From: Apostichopus japonicus
Taxonomy: Eukaryota > Echinodermata > Holothuroidea > Aspidochirotida > Stichopodidae
Direction: 5' to 3'
DNA length: 64,000 bases
Assembly (NCBI RefSeq): GCF_037975245.1
Contig: NC_092562.1
Coordinates: 7,977,001 to 8,041,000 of the forward strand
Below, piece after piece: positions 22,200-34,479 of the stretch (its first letter is position 1; each line of letters begins with the position of its first letter). A program made the translations under genes and the position numbers. The notes under the pieces were generated by a model, which did no database searches, was not told the DNA's origin, and was given only the letters and a program-made list of their open reading frames with translations.

Positions 22200-22376
22200 A
22201 TCCAATGAGAAAAGTCTTTGAGAGTGACCCAGTGCAAAAAGTCAAACTTTCATCGAGCTATTTCACAATTTCAAACAATCTTGCGTAATAACTCAACCAA
22301 TACGACCCATTTCTGGGTAAAGTATGGCTGACTCAGCAGATGGGTCACACAAAATGACCCAGGTGTTTTTACAGTG
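22200..22376. repeat. Right subterminal GGGTCA/TGACCC region of the CACTG-ended element
   Basis: TGACCC or GGGTCA words at about 22227, 22342 and 22356, and related ACCCA/TGGGT words between, mirror the left end. Confidence 0.6.
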
Positions 22377-22378
22377 TG

Positions 22379-25300
22379 TGTTTTGAGGAAATACGGCAAC
22401 AATGAAGTTTGAACTCCTGTAAGTTCGTAATCTTTTACCTCTGCAATTATTTTTGATTTTAGCTGTAATTGCCTGCCCTATCCCATACCCGCCGAGCGAT
22501 TTTTTTCCAAAACAGGTTTGCAATTGTGTGTAAATAGTCGCTCATGATTGGTCGGAAAAGCTAGTTCTCAACAGTCTGACAGTCAAGCTACACTCAAGCT
22601 TCAAATTCAATTGCTGATGCACGTTAGAGAAAATACAGGTGTCATAGGAATACAGTCCGTCAGCAGAATATATTTTATAACACACTACCTTTCGTCCTAG
22701 TTTGGTGCTCATGCCAATGACCTCAGTTCCGGTTGTGTAACCTTTCAACTTTCGAACTGCCATTAGGCCTGTCTGTTGACCGTCCCATGGATATAGTAAT
22801 TTGCCGTAATTATAATTTTCCATAAATATAAACATGTACAGCTGACGTATGATATTAGTAACGGATCAATAGAAATAGCTCCGTCTTACAACTGTGAACC
22901 AATTCCCCTGTCAGGGAGGATTCCGAATCTGTAAGATTCACAGTTCAGTGGTTCAAATGATCTTCTGATTAGGTGCTTCGCATTATCAGCTAATCTAAGT
23001 AGAGCAGATATAAGAAACCTCGTTATTGCACTGCATGCAGCAATACTGTTCTCGAAACACGCGGGTTACATTTGCATTGTCTTTATATCAAGACTAATTA
23101 ACAATCAAAGGTAGAAGCATCGTGAACCATGATAGAGTATTAAACTATGACTTATACTCAAACATGTTATCATCTTAAGCACACTGTTTCATACTTACTT
23201 ATTGTATCAACCACATTTAGCATATTAAAATGACATCAGATGGTTACATTGGTACGGACCGTATCTAGATGATTACAAATTAAAGGGTCATGGTACATTG
23301 ATATAATATTTTCTGATACACTCTCGGGAATAGCAAGTTGTAATGTAAAGCTATCATATTTTTAATGAAAGAACAATCTAACCAAGACGTCACCAGGTAC
23401 ACTGCTCTGCTTCAACTGTTCTCCGATTTGTAGTTTTACGTTCTTTAACATAGATTTCATAAGCTATAGATTTAGAAAAAAGCCATGGGTACAACAACTT
23501 CAACATTGTCTTAATTATTGTCGTTCAGATTTCTCTACAAGAAGTCTGCTGAGAAAAAAATCGATGGCCGCTTTTGAATGCATAACCCGACATTAACATT
23601 AACTCTCGTAACTTTGGAGTACATTGTCCTTGTCTATTACAGAAAAGGCTGTAATGTTGACAAGAAGACCGATTTTGTAACACCGAAAGTCTTGCAAGCA
23701 GATGACAAAAAATATTGGAATAAAATAACAGACTATTTGATTATGGACAGTTTGATTTAACAAGGATCAAGTAGCATTTCGTGATGTGGTATCGCTGTAC
23801 ATACTGAACTAGGCATGTACAGTTTTGGTGGTTTAAGATAGATTGTATGTGTATGTGTGTGGGAGTGGGCGTGGGGGGAATAGCAATTAAAAAAAAGGAA
23901 CGTTCACACAATATCCAGGGGGAGGCCCATGCAGTTATCAAATGTTTAGACCCCCTGTGGAATGGGAAAAAGGTTTACAGGTCGTAATTTCGCAAGAAAA
24001 GTGGAAATTTTGCGATAAAGAATAGTCAACATTTTCAGATAATACAGAGTTGGAAATGAGATTTTGACTTGCTACTATACTAGTTTTCCTTTTATACCTT
24101 AAGATTATCGAGAAAAAAAGAACAAAAAAAAAATGTAGAATTTTGAGTTAAGAGTTGAAATTTGATAACAAAGTGGTCGATATTTGACACAAAAAGGTGA
24201 TACGTTGGTGTTTAGTCGTAAATTTCAGAATACAAATTAGTGTTAAGACAACAATTGAACATTTTATTCTGAGGCATGTTTAGATGATACATTGGGTCCA
24301 AACACAAGGTTGCGCTGATGTATATTTTTACTTTTGAGTGTGGTTACAAAAAAAAAGAAGAGAAATGGGGGGGGGGGGGAGGGGTGTGTCGCCTCCATGA
24401 GAGGGCTAAATCTAATTGCTAGACTGGAAGTTTCCTGTAAATAATGATGGAACTGGAGCATGGTCACCTTTGAATATGACACTGACCATTTAGACACAAA
24501 TATGTCACTTTCAACTGAAGAAATCACTCTATCACCCAAAGACGTTTTGTGAACCGAGTCATTAATCGATAGCTAATTATTCAGGTTTGGACTTCAATAT
24601 TTCACCTATTTCTGGCTCTCTTTACTGATTGATTTACTGAGTAATCTCCCTTTCCGTAATAAAAATTGTGAGACAACTTGAGGGACTACTTTCGCCTTCA
24701 TCGGGTAAATGTTCCGTTTTTTAGGAGAAACGTGTCGCTTTCGGGAAAAAGTATCATCAGGGCAAGGATCCAACCAAACTGTCAGGTAGAAATTAGAATG
24801 ATGTTGTCGTGGTTGTCGGGGTGATAATGGTGCTGCCTGAGAACATGTACACTGCTGTATACGAAAACGAAAATTATACAACTTTACCATCGAAGATGAC
24901 AATCTTAGGACTAAACATATTATTTCCCAATCTACATCATTAATATGTGAGTTAGAGATTTGCATATTTCACGTTCACTGCTTGTCACCGTCGCAGATTT
25001 TCGTCACACTCGACCGCATGTGATTTTATTTTTCATACGGTAAAGCGAGGGGAAATCTTACAGAAATATCCAGCCAGTTGGGACAATTTCCTAATGCTCA
25101 TACTTCGCTAAACTGTACTCCAATATCATGCTCTCAAAGCACTGGTATTGCCAATACAAACAGTACTTAACCTTGATCTGATAGAAACATGATATTCATA
25201 CTGCTCGTACTAACAATACGAGTGCTCTGAAAGCGGGACATAACACTACAGTATAGGAAAATTGGCCAATTGGGTGCAATATCCGGCTTTGAAGCAACGT

Positions 25301-28300
25301 ATATGGGAGGACAGTTTAGAGAGGTATCGACATAAGGAAATTGTCCCAACAGGCTGAAATATCCACGTTGAGAAATGAATTATTCATTTGTCACAATAGA
25401 GTTCATGTATTTTATTATATAAAGGAACTCTAAATTGTAACAGAGAACAGCGCCGTTGTACAACTCGCGAACGCTCGTGAACGTAGGCCTATACTGACTC
25501 ACTGGCAGAAAGCCTAAGCCTATCCACCTGTTGTCCATTGTAATGTAATGAATATAGGATATCACATGGTATTGCCGAGATCAGGTTAACATTGTACTAA
25601 CTGAATTAAGTGTATGTCAGATTCATAAAAGGATGGTCATTGAAACCACAAAGCATCTCTATAAAGTGAAGAGGGAAGGAGCTGGGGATCATGGGGGGGG
25701 GGGGGGTGGCGGATGAATTGGTTTGAGTAAGGCCCCATGCAACTATAGTTTTGGAGGATACTTTGAGTCAATCAATTACATACTAAAATATACGTTCCAC
25801 CCAATTCAAAATGCCCTCTTCTTCTCAATCAAGGAAAGCATTGGCATATAAGGCTGGCAAGATCTGGACTCCTCAACCCCCAAATCCCAAATTGTTTGGG
25901 AAAGCTTGGGCAAGCTGTCGGCTGAATATTTCAAGGTTCTTGAAGGAAGTTATTTGGAACTCAAAGGTGTTAAAGTTATACTTGGCTGACACTGTGCATC
26001 AATCTTTTTAGGCCCTCAGTACATTTCATACAATACTGGTACACATCCCTTAGAAACATTTTGGTGAGAATTCGGTGACATTTAATTCTCGACATGCTCT
26101 ACTATATCTATACAGTTACTGCATAGGCAGTCCTTAATTGTAAATTTCGATCATGTAAATACCAAAGCATATTGTTTTTTTGAACACCACATCATTTTGG
26201 ATAAGTCTGATGTAAATATTGGAGAACTGCCGCTCAAATGTTTTTTCACGCTTGACTCTGCCAACAGGCAGTTGGCCCTATCACAGGCCTTTGAATTCCA
26301 CATGACTTAAAGATTTGCCCAATACAGCAATTTCTGGTTCTAAGCTTGCCAACACCCATCACCAATATGAAATCGGGCCAATCCCCCTGCCCCCCTCCTT
26401 GTTATTTCTGCCCCCTCCTTGTTATTTCAATAAAGTTACATTCAAAATTCATGGTTCATGTTCTAATCATTTTGGGTGTGTGTGAAATTTGGGCAAGATT
26501 TTGCAAGAATATGTTCTCCTCCCCCAAAATTAAATCATCACATACAGCATGTATAAAGAGAAGTGAACAATTTATGATGCGGGAGATCAGTTTGGTATGA
26601 TTTTACATTGTGTAATGTTAGTTTGTAGTTTGTTTATGTTTCCCAAGTTATTATCACCCATTGTGGTTGCCCCGTTTGACCTGTTCATTTCATTTGATGT
26701 GATCCCTGAAAGCACAAGTTGACAGTGCATTTTTTTGTCAGCCAGCAGCCAGGGGCTCACTATTCTATCTGGTAAAGGCACAAAATAATTAATTAGGAAT
26801 TTTGTTTATACAGTTGATTTGAGAGAAATTCGAATTTGGGTCTAGCAGCAACTGTAATTAGGCTTCCCATACGATACGGAGGGATGCTGCATGTTATCGC
26901 TGAATGTTAAAACAAAAGGCATTTTTAACATGACATGAGTGACTTTTCGGTGAAAATAATCATTTTTGGGGGTCTGGTATACATTGGTTTGGCATAAGTA
27001 CTGCATTTTCATGCATAATTGCCCAGTCATCATGCTAAAACAGGATTAGTTATCAGTAAAGGTATAGGATATATCACTGTTAGATATGCTTTTTTTTCAT
27101 GGAATGAAGAATGCATTTTCATGGAGTGAAAAAAAGGACTGATTTTAAATAAGAATATAATCCTCCAATGTTCAATACTGACTCGTTTCGGGGGGGGGGG
27201 GTGGTCTTTTGTTTAGTCGCTTTAATGAAGATTAAAACTTACTTGTTCCAAACCACTGAACGCGAATGATATCTATTTTATTTAAATTTGTATTCGTCAT
27301 TCGTCATAGCTGAGTGAGGCATGGTTCAGTTCTTCTCAAATATGAATATTGCTACTTCAATCTAGGCTAAAACTATTACCCTCTGGAAGTAAACCCAAGT
27401 GGATAAGTGTACGACTACACATGGTAGATGTAAACAATATTTTCACATTAAACTTGAAACGACTCTCAGTTTTACCTCGAAAGTTTTGAAACAAAAATTT
27501 TCTAACTTGCATTGCTCCCAACAGAAGAGAACTTAAGCTGTGATTGGAATTGCAATGGAGTTTGCGACTGATGTTGTTGGGCTGGGAGGTGGGGGGGGGG
27601 GTGGCTAGGAGTTGGGGTATTCTCTGTATAAGCGTTCATGATGATTGTATAAAGAAAACTAAATACAAAAATATATAAAAAACATATACGAAATGTTCAG
27701 TTTCCAGTTTAGCTGCCTTTGTCGCGTTTAGACGATCAGTCAAATTCAATTCAATTACAAGTTAGTGGGCTAATAATGCCTCTTTACATACCTACCTATC
27801 AATCATTCACACCAAAACCATTGGGAACTCTCATCATGCCCACTTCGCGTCTCTTTGTGCACTTTCAATGCATTATTGTATATATACAAATTGATCCAAA
27901 GGCCCAGATATTCATCACTGTGACTGGTCAGGGGAATTATGAGCCTCTAATATCTGCTCGTTCACTGGATACTCACTTTACCATACAACGCATCAACAAA
28001 CTTATTTTGATTTCACAAACTACACACAGTACTAACCAATCATATCGTCACACCATACAATGCATATATGCTAACACGTAACTATGTACAACGCACCTCA
28101 AGCTGAAAGCTGTGTTTGCGCTGAATTGCGTAAAATTCTTGTTTAATTATTTCGGAAAGAAAATCACAAATTATATTATAGCTAATTGTTTTCGATTGCG
28201 TGGAAGGTACCTGGGTCCCTAAAGACCTGACATGTCTCGTAGCTACATCAGTGTTATTTTGTGTCCATAAAACTATTTCCTTTGTTGTTGAAACTTCAGT

Positions 28301-28430
28301 TCCTCATTGTTGAAATGCCAATTCAGCGTTGACTATTACTCCGATATACGTGTATTCTCAAGCAATAATACTGTTATCATTACTATTATTAGCCCGAAAA
28401 TACCCGTAATCGAGAGCTTTGCTTCTCTAG
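22379..28430. other. Six kilobases without a recognisable gene
   Basis: AT-rich sequence with isolated poly-G runs (about 24367, 25692, 27189, 27588). Open frames of 60-120 codons occur on both strands (for example 24606-24965 minus and 27719-28081 plus). None shows a domain, transmembrane or retroelement motif that I recognise. This could be intron or intergenic sequence, or old decayed repeats. Confidence 0.4.
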
Positions 28431-28479
28431 CCATTGTTCCTCAAGTCGTCTTCTCAATATAGAATCTGTGTTAAAGGAA

Positions 28480-29127
28480 ACATTATTATTATTATAAGTA
28501 TCATTTTCATTTTAAGAACTATTAGAATTATTGTTCGAAATATTATTGGAATTATTATTATTATTATTATTAATATTATTAGTATTATTATTATTATTAT
28601 TGTTATTGTTATTATTATTATTGTTATTATTATTATTATTATTATTGTTATTATTGTTATTATTATTATTATTTTTCATCTCATTTATTCACGATTATTA
28701 TACATGTATAAGGTACACCGATTATATTTAGAGTTCCGATAACAGCATAGGTATGTCATCTGAATAATACAAAGGAATTATTAACATAATGCGAAAATTG
28801 GTTCTGAATTGAGTATTTTTTCTTCTCTTCTCTTCTTATACCGATAAATACATATACACATCCAAAAATACATACCTTCAGAGAATACAAACTCACGCAT
28901 ATACACACGCATATATGTACATACACATACATATACAAATACCCACACACACCTACATAAACATACATAGAAACACATGCATACAAACACGTACTAACGT
29001 GCAATAACACCCGCACACATGTATATCAATGCACAGTGAGGAATTATTATTAGAATTATTATAAGAATTTTTATTATTATAGGAATTATTATTATTATTT
29101 ATTGTTATTATTAGTATTATTGTTATA

Positions 29128-29158
<31 letters not shown>

Positions 29159-29790
29159 GTATTATCTTTATTCTTATCATTAGTATTAGAATTGGAATTA
29201 TTAGAATTATTATATGAATTATTATTATTTTTATTTTTATGATTATGATTATTATTGTTGTTATAAATATTATAGGAATTCATATTATAATTATTATTAA
29301 AATTATTATTAGAATTATTATTAGAATTATTAAAAGAATTACTAAGAACTCTTATCCGAATTATTATTGTTATTATTATTATTTTTATTATTATTATCAT
29401 TATTATTATCATTATCATTATCATTATTATTATCATTATTATTTTCATTATTAGAATTGTCATTATTAGTATTATTATTATTATTAGAATTATTATTAGA
29501 ATTATTAATAATATCATTATCATCATTATTATTATTGTTATTATTATTATAATTTTTATTAGAATTATTACTATGATTATTATTTTTTTCCTCCGTTTAT
29601 TTCAACTATACATTAATATACAAATAACGTAAAAAAATATTATTATTATTATTGTTATTATTATCATTATTATGAGAATTAATATTATTAGAATGATCAT
29701 TAGAATTATTGTTATTATTATTTGAAGTATTATTATTGTTATTAGAATTATTATTAGAGTTATTATAAGAATTATTAGAATCTTAGCCTG
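28480..29790. repeat. (ATT)n / (AAT)n microsatellite complex
   Basis: Three blocks of imperfect trinucleotide repeat (about 28480-28672, 29040-29200 and 29213-29790) with GTT, AGA and ATC variants. A CA/TACA-rich simple-sequence stretch lies at about 28850-29000. Long Ile, Leu or Asn frames here are artefacts of the repeat. Confidence 0.9.
29588..29632 (-). mobile_element. LINE 3'-end stub inside the (ATT)n tract
   Basis: The plus-strand stretch TTCCTCCGTTTATTTCAACT and TAATATACAAATAAC is shared with 46808-46850. There it lies at the presumed 3' end of an L1-like minus-strand LINE, next to ATAAT repeats. Here (AAT)n follows on the tail side, consistent with a severely 5'-truncated copy. Confidence 0.5.
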
Positions 29791-29799
29791 CATGACCAA

Positions 29800-31780
29800 A
29801 TTATAGTGAGATGAATTAGTTTATGCTAATGCTATATGAGATTCGTTATTCCCGACACCAAAAGAAAACGACACGGTATATTTGGGTCATTCTTTCAGAT
29901 ACCTCTGTTGGACAAGTCATTCAGACGACGATAGTCACTTTAGTAAATGACTCAAAATAAAAAAAACACAGAAATGAAAGTGAGACATCTTATGTCCTAC
30001 CGTCCAGGTAAAAGGAGACTTTGTCTTCCATAGCTCATGCTGATTGATCTGCAACTATAGATACATTATGATCTATTTCACCACTGAAACCACATAAAGG
30101 TAAATCGATGATATTTTACCACAAGGACCAACTAATGTTTCTGCAATAGTCATGTGTATATGTGTCTGACAAATACTGCAAATGAAAGGTTGAAGAGAAT
30201 GATGAAAAATTCCAGGGTGTGAAATACACGTATGCTTTAGTAACATAAGCCACACGTATATCTTCTATGATATAACACAGTTGGAGGGAAACATATGTTT
30301 ATGTCAGTCACCCTGAAAATTGATCAAAACTCAAAAACAGAACCCAATCAATCAATCTATACCTGTTGCATGCCAGGAGAGTTTACTTATTTTTCAAAAT
30401 AACTAATATACTAGCGGTAATAGAGACAATTTCTTGAATGTACACTGAAAACGTATGCTTACCTTACATATTCTCTTCTGTGCACCGTCTCCACGGGAAA
30501 ACAAGCCTACATATCCACAGAAATCCATCTAAAGAAGATGTTGTTCAGAGTGTTTAATATAAGCAGTAACTAGTGTGCGAGTGCGTTTGTGTTCGCCGGC
30601 TAATGCAGTATAAGCCTTGACTCGGAAAATGTAGCTGTCAAATCGAAGATCTCTGAATTAGACCCCGCCCCATTTGCCTTGAAATGAACGAGAATGGCGA
30701 CTTAATTGGCTATTACCACGGCAAGCACAATGGCGGATAAGCTTTAACGTGAGCATTACATATGCAGAAATCCCCAAAGAGACGAAGACACCGGCTGACG
30801 GAATTGTAATGGAGAATCCTCCAGGCTATATGGTTTGTTTCAAAATATCCATTGTTTGAGTGAAGCAACCAGTGACTGAATAAGCTACAAACTGGTATGA
30901 GATTCAAGGAGCTCAGATGACAGAAATAGAAACAAAGAAAGCAATAGTACGAGTTGCAACCATATGGGTTTAATAATTACAATTTAAACCGAGGATAGCT
31001 AAGAGTTATAGTAAATAAAAAAGAAATAAGGTGGAAAAAAAGGAACAAAATTAATCCTATATTGTGAGCTCCCTCTGAATCTATAGTCTTAACGATCCGT
31101 CTAAAATTATTCTAGCTATAATATGTTGCGTATCGATTCACATTCTGCTATTGACTTACGTATTACATCGATTTAAATAAGTAGGCACATGCATTTTACC
31201 ATACCGTGCTGAAATCAATGTATATTTCCTGTGATTAAAAGTATCCATTAGACGCATCTTGAAGTATAGAATTAAATGATGATTATATTAATTTATCTGT
31301 TTCAAAAGAGCAGAATGAATATAAATTGCAGAAAATATACAGTGCTATGAGTGAGGAAACTGATTTTCCTTAAATTGTAGCAAATATTTGTTTTTCATCG
31401 TAAATGGTTTTTATCAGAGTCATCGGAGCCTCAGTATTCAATGATGGAAGATAAAGCAATAAAATAAAAACTACAAACAGTGGATCAACCAAACTTCTAC
31501 TAAAAGCCGCCAAATTAGTCAACAACCATTAAAACTTATTGTTTATGTTTTAGGTTTAATGAAGCCACACAGCCTATATAAACAACAAACATATTTCTAT
31601 ACGTAACACCCAATCATCCGCTATCATAACTTCATGAACGATCGATAATGAATCAAAAGATAAAGGGTTTTCATGTCATTGCATATTGTTATAATTCAAG
31701 CCATCGACATTCTTGTTACTTGTACTGAGCAGCGGTACGTGCAATTGTAAATGGATAAGACCGCTCAAGAAACCCTCGTA
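29800..31780. other. No recognisable gene
   Basis: AT-rich sequence with no motif or repeat assignment. Confidence 0.4.
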
Positions 31781-31781
31781 C

Positions 31782-32049
31782 CTTTATCAATCGCTATATA
31801 TGAAGCACTAAAACCAGTGAAGCAGTTTATGGTCGAAACTAATCTTGACACTGTAATTTGACTTGATTCCACTGTATCATGCTCGCCTTTAGGTGAAGTG
31901 ATTGCGGCTGACCAGTAAACGTCATCTAATTTGTAAAAGAGTAATGTCGAGAAATCTTCATCTTCTTCGTCATTTCGCATCCGCCAAGTCAATTGTATAC
32001 ATATATACATGCCGGCAAGAAAGACGGGCGAGAAGATGAGAGTTTCCAT
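31782..32049 (-). CDS. Candidate first coding exon of a secreted or membrane protein
   Basis: Minus strand: an ATG at 32049 opens a frame of about 89 residues. The first 22, METLIFSPVFLAGMYICIQL and on, form a hydrophobic segment like a signal peptide or anchor. An acidic patch (NDEEDEDF) and an ordinary globular-looking region follow. The frame reaches a plausible splice donor (GATAAAG then GTACGA, GT at 31780-31781) before its stop. No family is recognised and no partner exon was found. The start context is weak (pyrimidine at -3, G at +4). It could be a chance frame. Confidence 0.3.
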
Positions 32050-32800
32050 GGAAACGACGGCTCCTGTTATCGAATATTAAGCTTACAATGTCACGATTGC
32101 CGTTTGTGCACAAATTTTGGGCAAAACCATACATACTGTACATGCTTATAACTGCACAGTTTCTCTGAGGTATAACTAATGTAATCTGGGAAATAAATAT
32201 GTTTCTGAGAAAAAGAGTAAACTTGATGTGCTTTTGTTGATGTTAAATGAATGTTAATATGATAGCTAATATTGTAATGTAATAGTTATCATTGGAAATG
32301 TATATAAGGTTTCTCGGTTTGAGACATTTGACATACAGAAACACTCCAATTCTTGTAACCCCTAAATAGTCTATAGGCAGTCAATGTCGACCGACACAAG
32401 CACTGCTTACACTTGTTTAATATGTTTACAAACGCGTTACCGCGGCTGACTATATTCAATCCAACTGTTAGAACCACGTCTACCACACTAACTACATCAG
32501 TTAAATCAGATATGTATAGATATGCAGGCTGCCTGGAAAATATATTTGGATGCTATCTAATAAGTGTAAAGGAGCCTATTTTAACCCGAACAGTTAGTTT
32601 ATTTCATTTTTTTTCGATCGATATTCGTCCGCGAACTGCGATAATTTTTAAGGTCTAAGTTATCAGAAAATGTTCGTTAACCTTTTCGTCGTTATGTTTG
32701 CCATATAAACAATTAAGTACCTGCTTTGTATAGTAAGAAAAAAGGGAGGGGGAATAAGTGAAGAGATTAAGACGAGAATGACATCTTGATTCTTAAATTG
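32050..32800. other. No recognisable gene
   Basis: AT-rich spacer. Nothing identified on either strand. Confidence 0.4.
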
Positions 32801-32801
32801 G

Positions 32802-33161
32802 GTGGAAATAATCACCAGTATATTGAAAATACGTTTAAAGAACCGCATTTACGCTATTCCTTGGGTCGTTCATTATTTGCAATTTCGTTTTGTCCATAAA
32901 ATATTGGGCACTGATCAGTTTCTTAATCGTATCAATAAATATGGTACTGCTCTCTGTTCTTTTTGTGGGAGATTCGTAGAAAACATTAGAACATCTTTTT
33001 TTTTGGACATACTCTTATTAGATATCGAAAGTGACATTTTTGGCAGGACTGTTTTTTCACCAAACAAGATCATTTATTTCGTTATTGTCTTAAGCAGAAG
33101 CATCTTTATAACTTCCTTGTCTTCAACATTAACCAATTTTTGTTTCGTAAAACTTCGCTGA
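32802..33161 (+). pseudogene. L1-like LINE ORF2 C-terminal fragment
   Basis: The plus strand reads VHYLQFRFVHKILGTDQFLN followed by LCSFCGRFVE. This matches the Lxx(F/Y)R(F/I)xHRILxTNxxL ... CxFC block near the C-terminus of L1-type reverse transcriptase proteins. The equivalent block occurs at 39641-39970 on the minus strand. Catalytic RT motifs are absent and the frame ends at 33161, so this is a 3' remnant. Confidence 0.6.
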
Positions 33162-33299
33162 GCAGTGACTATCTGTTAAAGAGTTTTTACACAAATATTA
33201 AAAGTAGAGAGAATCATTTCTCCAAGCAAGGCACATATAACGTAGGAGGTATTAATACGTTCCTTTAATTATTGTACAATGAATTTGAAAGATAACTTG

Positions 33300-33556
33300 A
33301 ATATGTATGTATGTGTGTATGTATGTAGTTTAGATCCTCCTGAAAGCAGGAACTCGCGAAGAAGCCTCATTGGCCTATCAAAGCCGCAAGTTGACCGAAG
33401 TCAGTCTCTTAGATTCATATTAAACGTCCATGACTATGAATCGTCAATTGTCAACAACTCTGTAACTGGACGACATACATTAATCTTGGAGTGACTCGAA
33501 CTCGGGACCTTATGATTGAAAGGCACCGGCGTTAACCACTGAGCTAACACTCCACT
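33300..33556 (-). mobile_element. tRNA-derived SINE
   Basis: On the minus strand a box-A-like TAGCTCAGTGGTTAACG (33531-33547) is followed by a box-B-like GGTCCCGAGTTCGAGTCAC (33491-33509), the internal RNA polymerase III promoter of a tRNA. About 180 bp of unrelated body follow. It ends in an ACATACAT-rich simple tail (about 33303-33332). The 3' CCA side does not form a complete tRNA, so it is called a SINE rather than a tRNA gene. Confidence 0.7.
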
Positions 33557-33561
33557 TTATT

Positions 33562-33572
33562 TTGTCATTTCT

Positions 33573-33658
<86 letters not shown>

Positions 33659-33669
33659 AGAAATGACAA
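33562..33669. repeat. 108-bp palindrome with a (TA)n core
   Basis: TTGTCATTTCTTG, then about 80 bp of TA repeat, then CAAGAAATGACAA. The whole segment is its own reverse complement and could form a cruciform. More TA-rich sequence follows to about 33770. Confidence 0.9.
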
Positions 33670-33779
33670 TATATATATATATATATAAATATATATTTAT
33701 ATTAATATATAAATATTAATATATCTAATATATATATAAAATAATATATTTATATAAAAATATATTTTGTCATTATTTC

Positions 33780-34350
33780 CTCTGCATGAAAGCCTATGTA
33801 ATATCTTCTTCTTCTTTGTGATATTTGTAATTGCAACGGCAAACAATAAACTGATGGATGAAAACCTATCTTTGTAGCCTTGTTGTAGTTAAATACTACT
33901 ATTTTTGAATACAGAATAGCACTTTCCTAAAGATACAGTGAAGTACCTGCATTCGTGGAGTAGTGCGTACCTCTTTATTCTACGAAGATACTTGTGTTTG
34001 CATAGCCGTTGAAAGGTTGATTACCTTCGAGGATTTTTCTAGCCGTGTTGAACATTAACATACTGGGGAGTATGGTGGCGGGCGTGTACTACGTCTAAAT
34101 ATCTTTTTTTCAAGGGTTGCCCAGAAATAGAGTCACTGGGTATTTGTTCTCTAGTTTTGCAGCTGTCGTATCAATTAGGCAATCGCTGGTATCCTCGCTA
34201 CATCTTCTAGCATTTATTAGGAATTGTTGAAGTTGTTTTATCCCATCTGCAGATCTGACTCATCAGGAGAAAGTTCAACAGCAAGGAATTTATAATCGGA
34301 TATTTAATGACAGAATACTGGCGACATTTGGCAGAAATAATGTTAGTCTT
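33780..34350. other. No recognisable gene
   Basis: AT-rich spacer. No repeat or protein similarity seen. Confidence 0.4.
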
Positions 34351-34356
34351 TATAAT

Positions 34357-34470
34357 AGATATATGCGCACACGTAATAATTATATGCGCACACGTAATAA
34401 TTATATGCGCACACGTAAGAATAGATATATGCGCATAAGTAATACTAGATATATGCGCACACGTACGCCT
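34357..34470. repeat. Tandem repeat with TATATGCGCACACGTAA units
   Basis: Five copies of ATATGCGCA(C/T)A(C/A)GTA at 21-28 bp spacing, in direct orientation, with one variant (GCGCATAAGTAA). Confidence 0.85.
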
Positions 34471-34479
34471 GTATCTGTA

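Larger units (their letters stand above)
16116..22376. mobile_element. CACTG-ended (CACTA/CMC-like) element, 6.3 kb, with nested insertions
   Basis: Left end CACTGTAAAAACAGTTGGGT (16116). The right end, read in reverse, is CACTGTAAAAACACCTGGGT (22376). The flanking dinucleotide is TG on both sides (16114-16115, 22377-22378), a possible 2-bp target duplication. GGGTCA and TGACCC words recur many times within 280 bp of the left end and about 180 bp of the right end. Such subterminal repeats are typical of CACTA-type elements, where transposase binds them. Inside are two minus-strand exons, a nested 2.6-kb element and a hAT MITE. No EnSpm-type transposase was recognised. Confidence 0.7.

Noticed and set aside
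28434-29799. Several Ile-, Leu- or Asn-rich reading frames resembling membrane proteins
   Set aside because: Artefacts of (ATT)n/(AAT)n repeats on both strands.
33490-33556. Possible tRNA gene on the minus strand
   Set aside because: Only promoter boxes are conserved. The body and ACATACAT tail fit a SINE.
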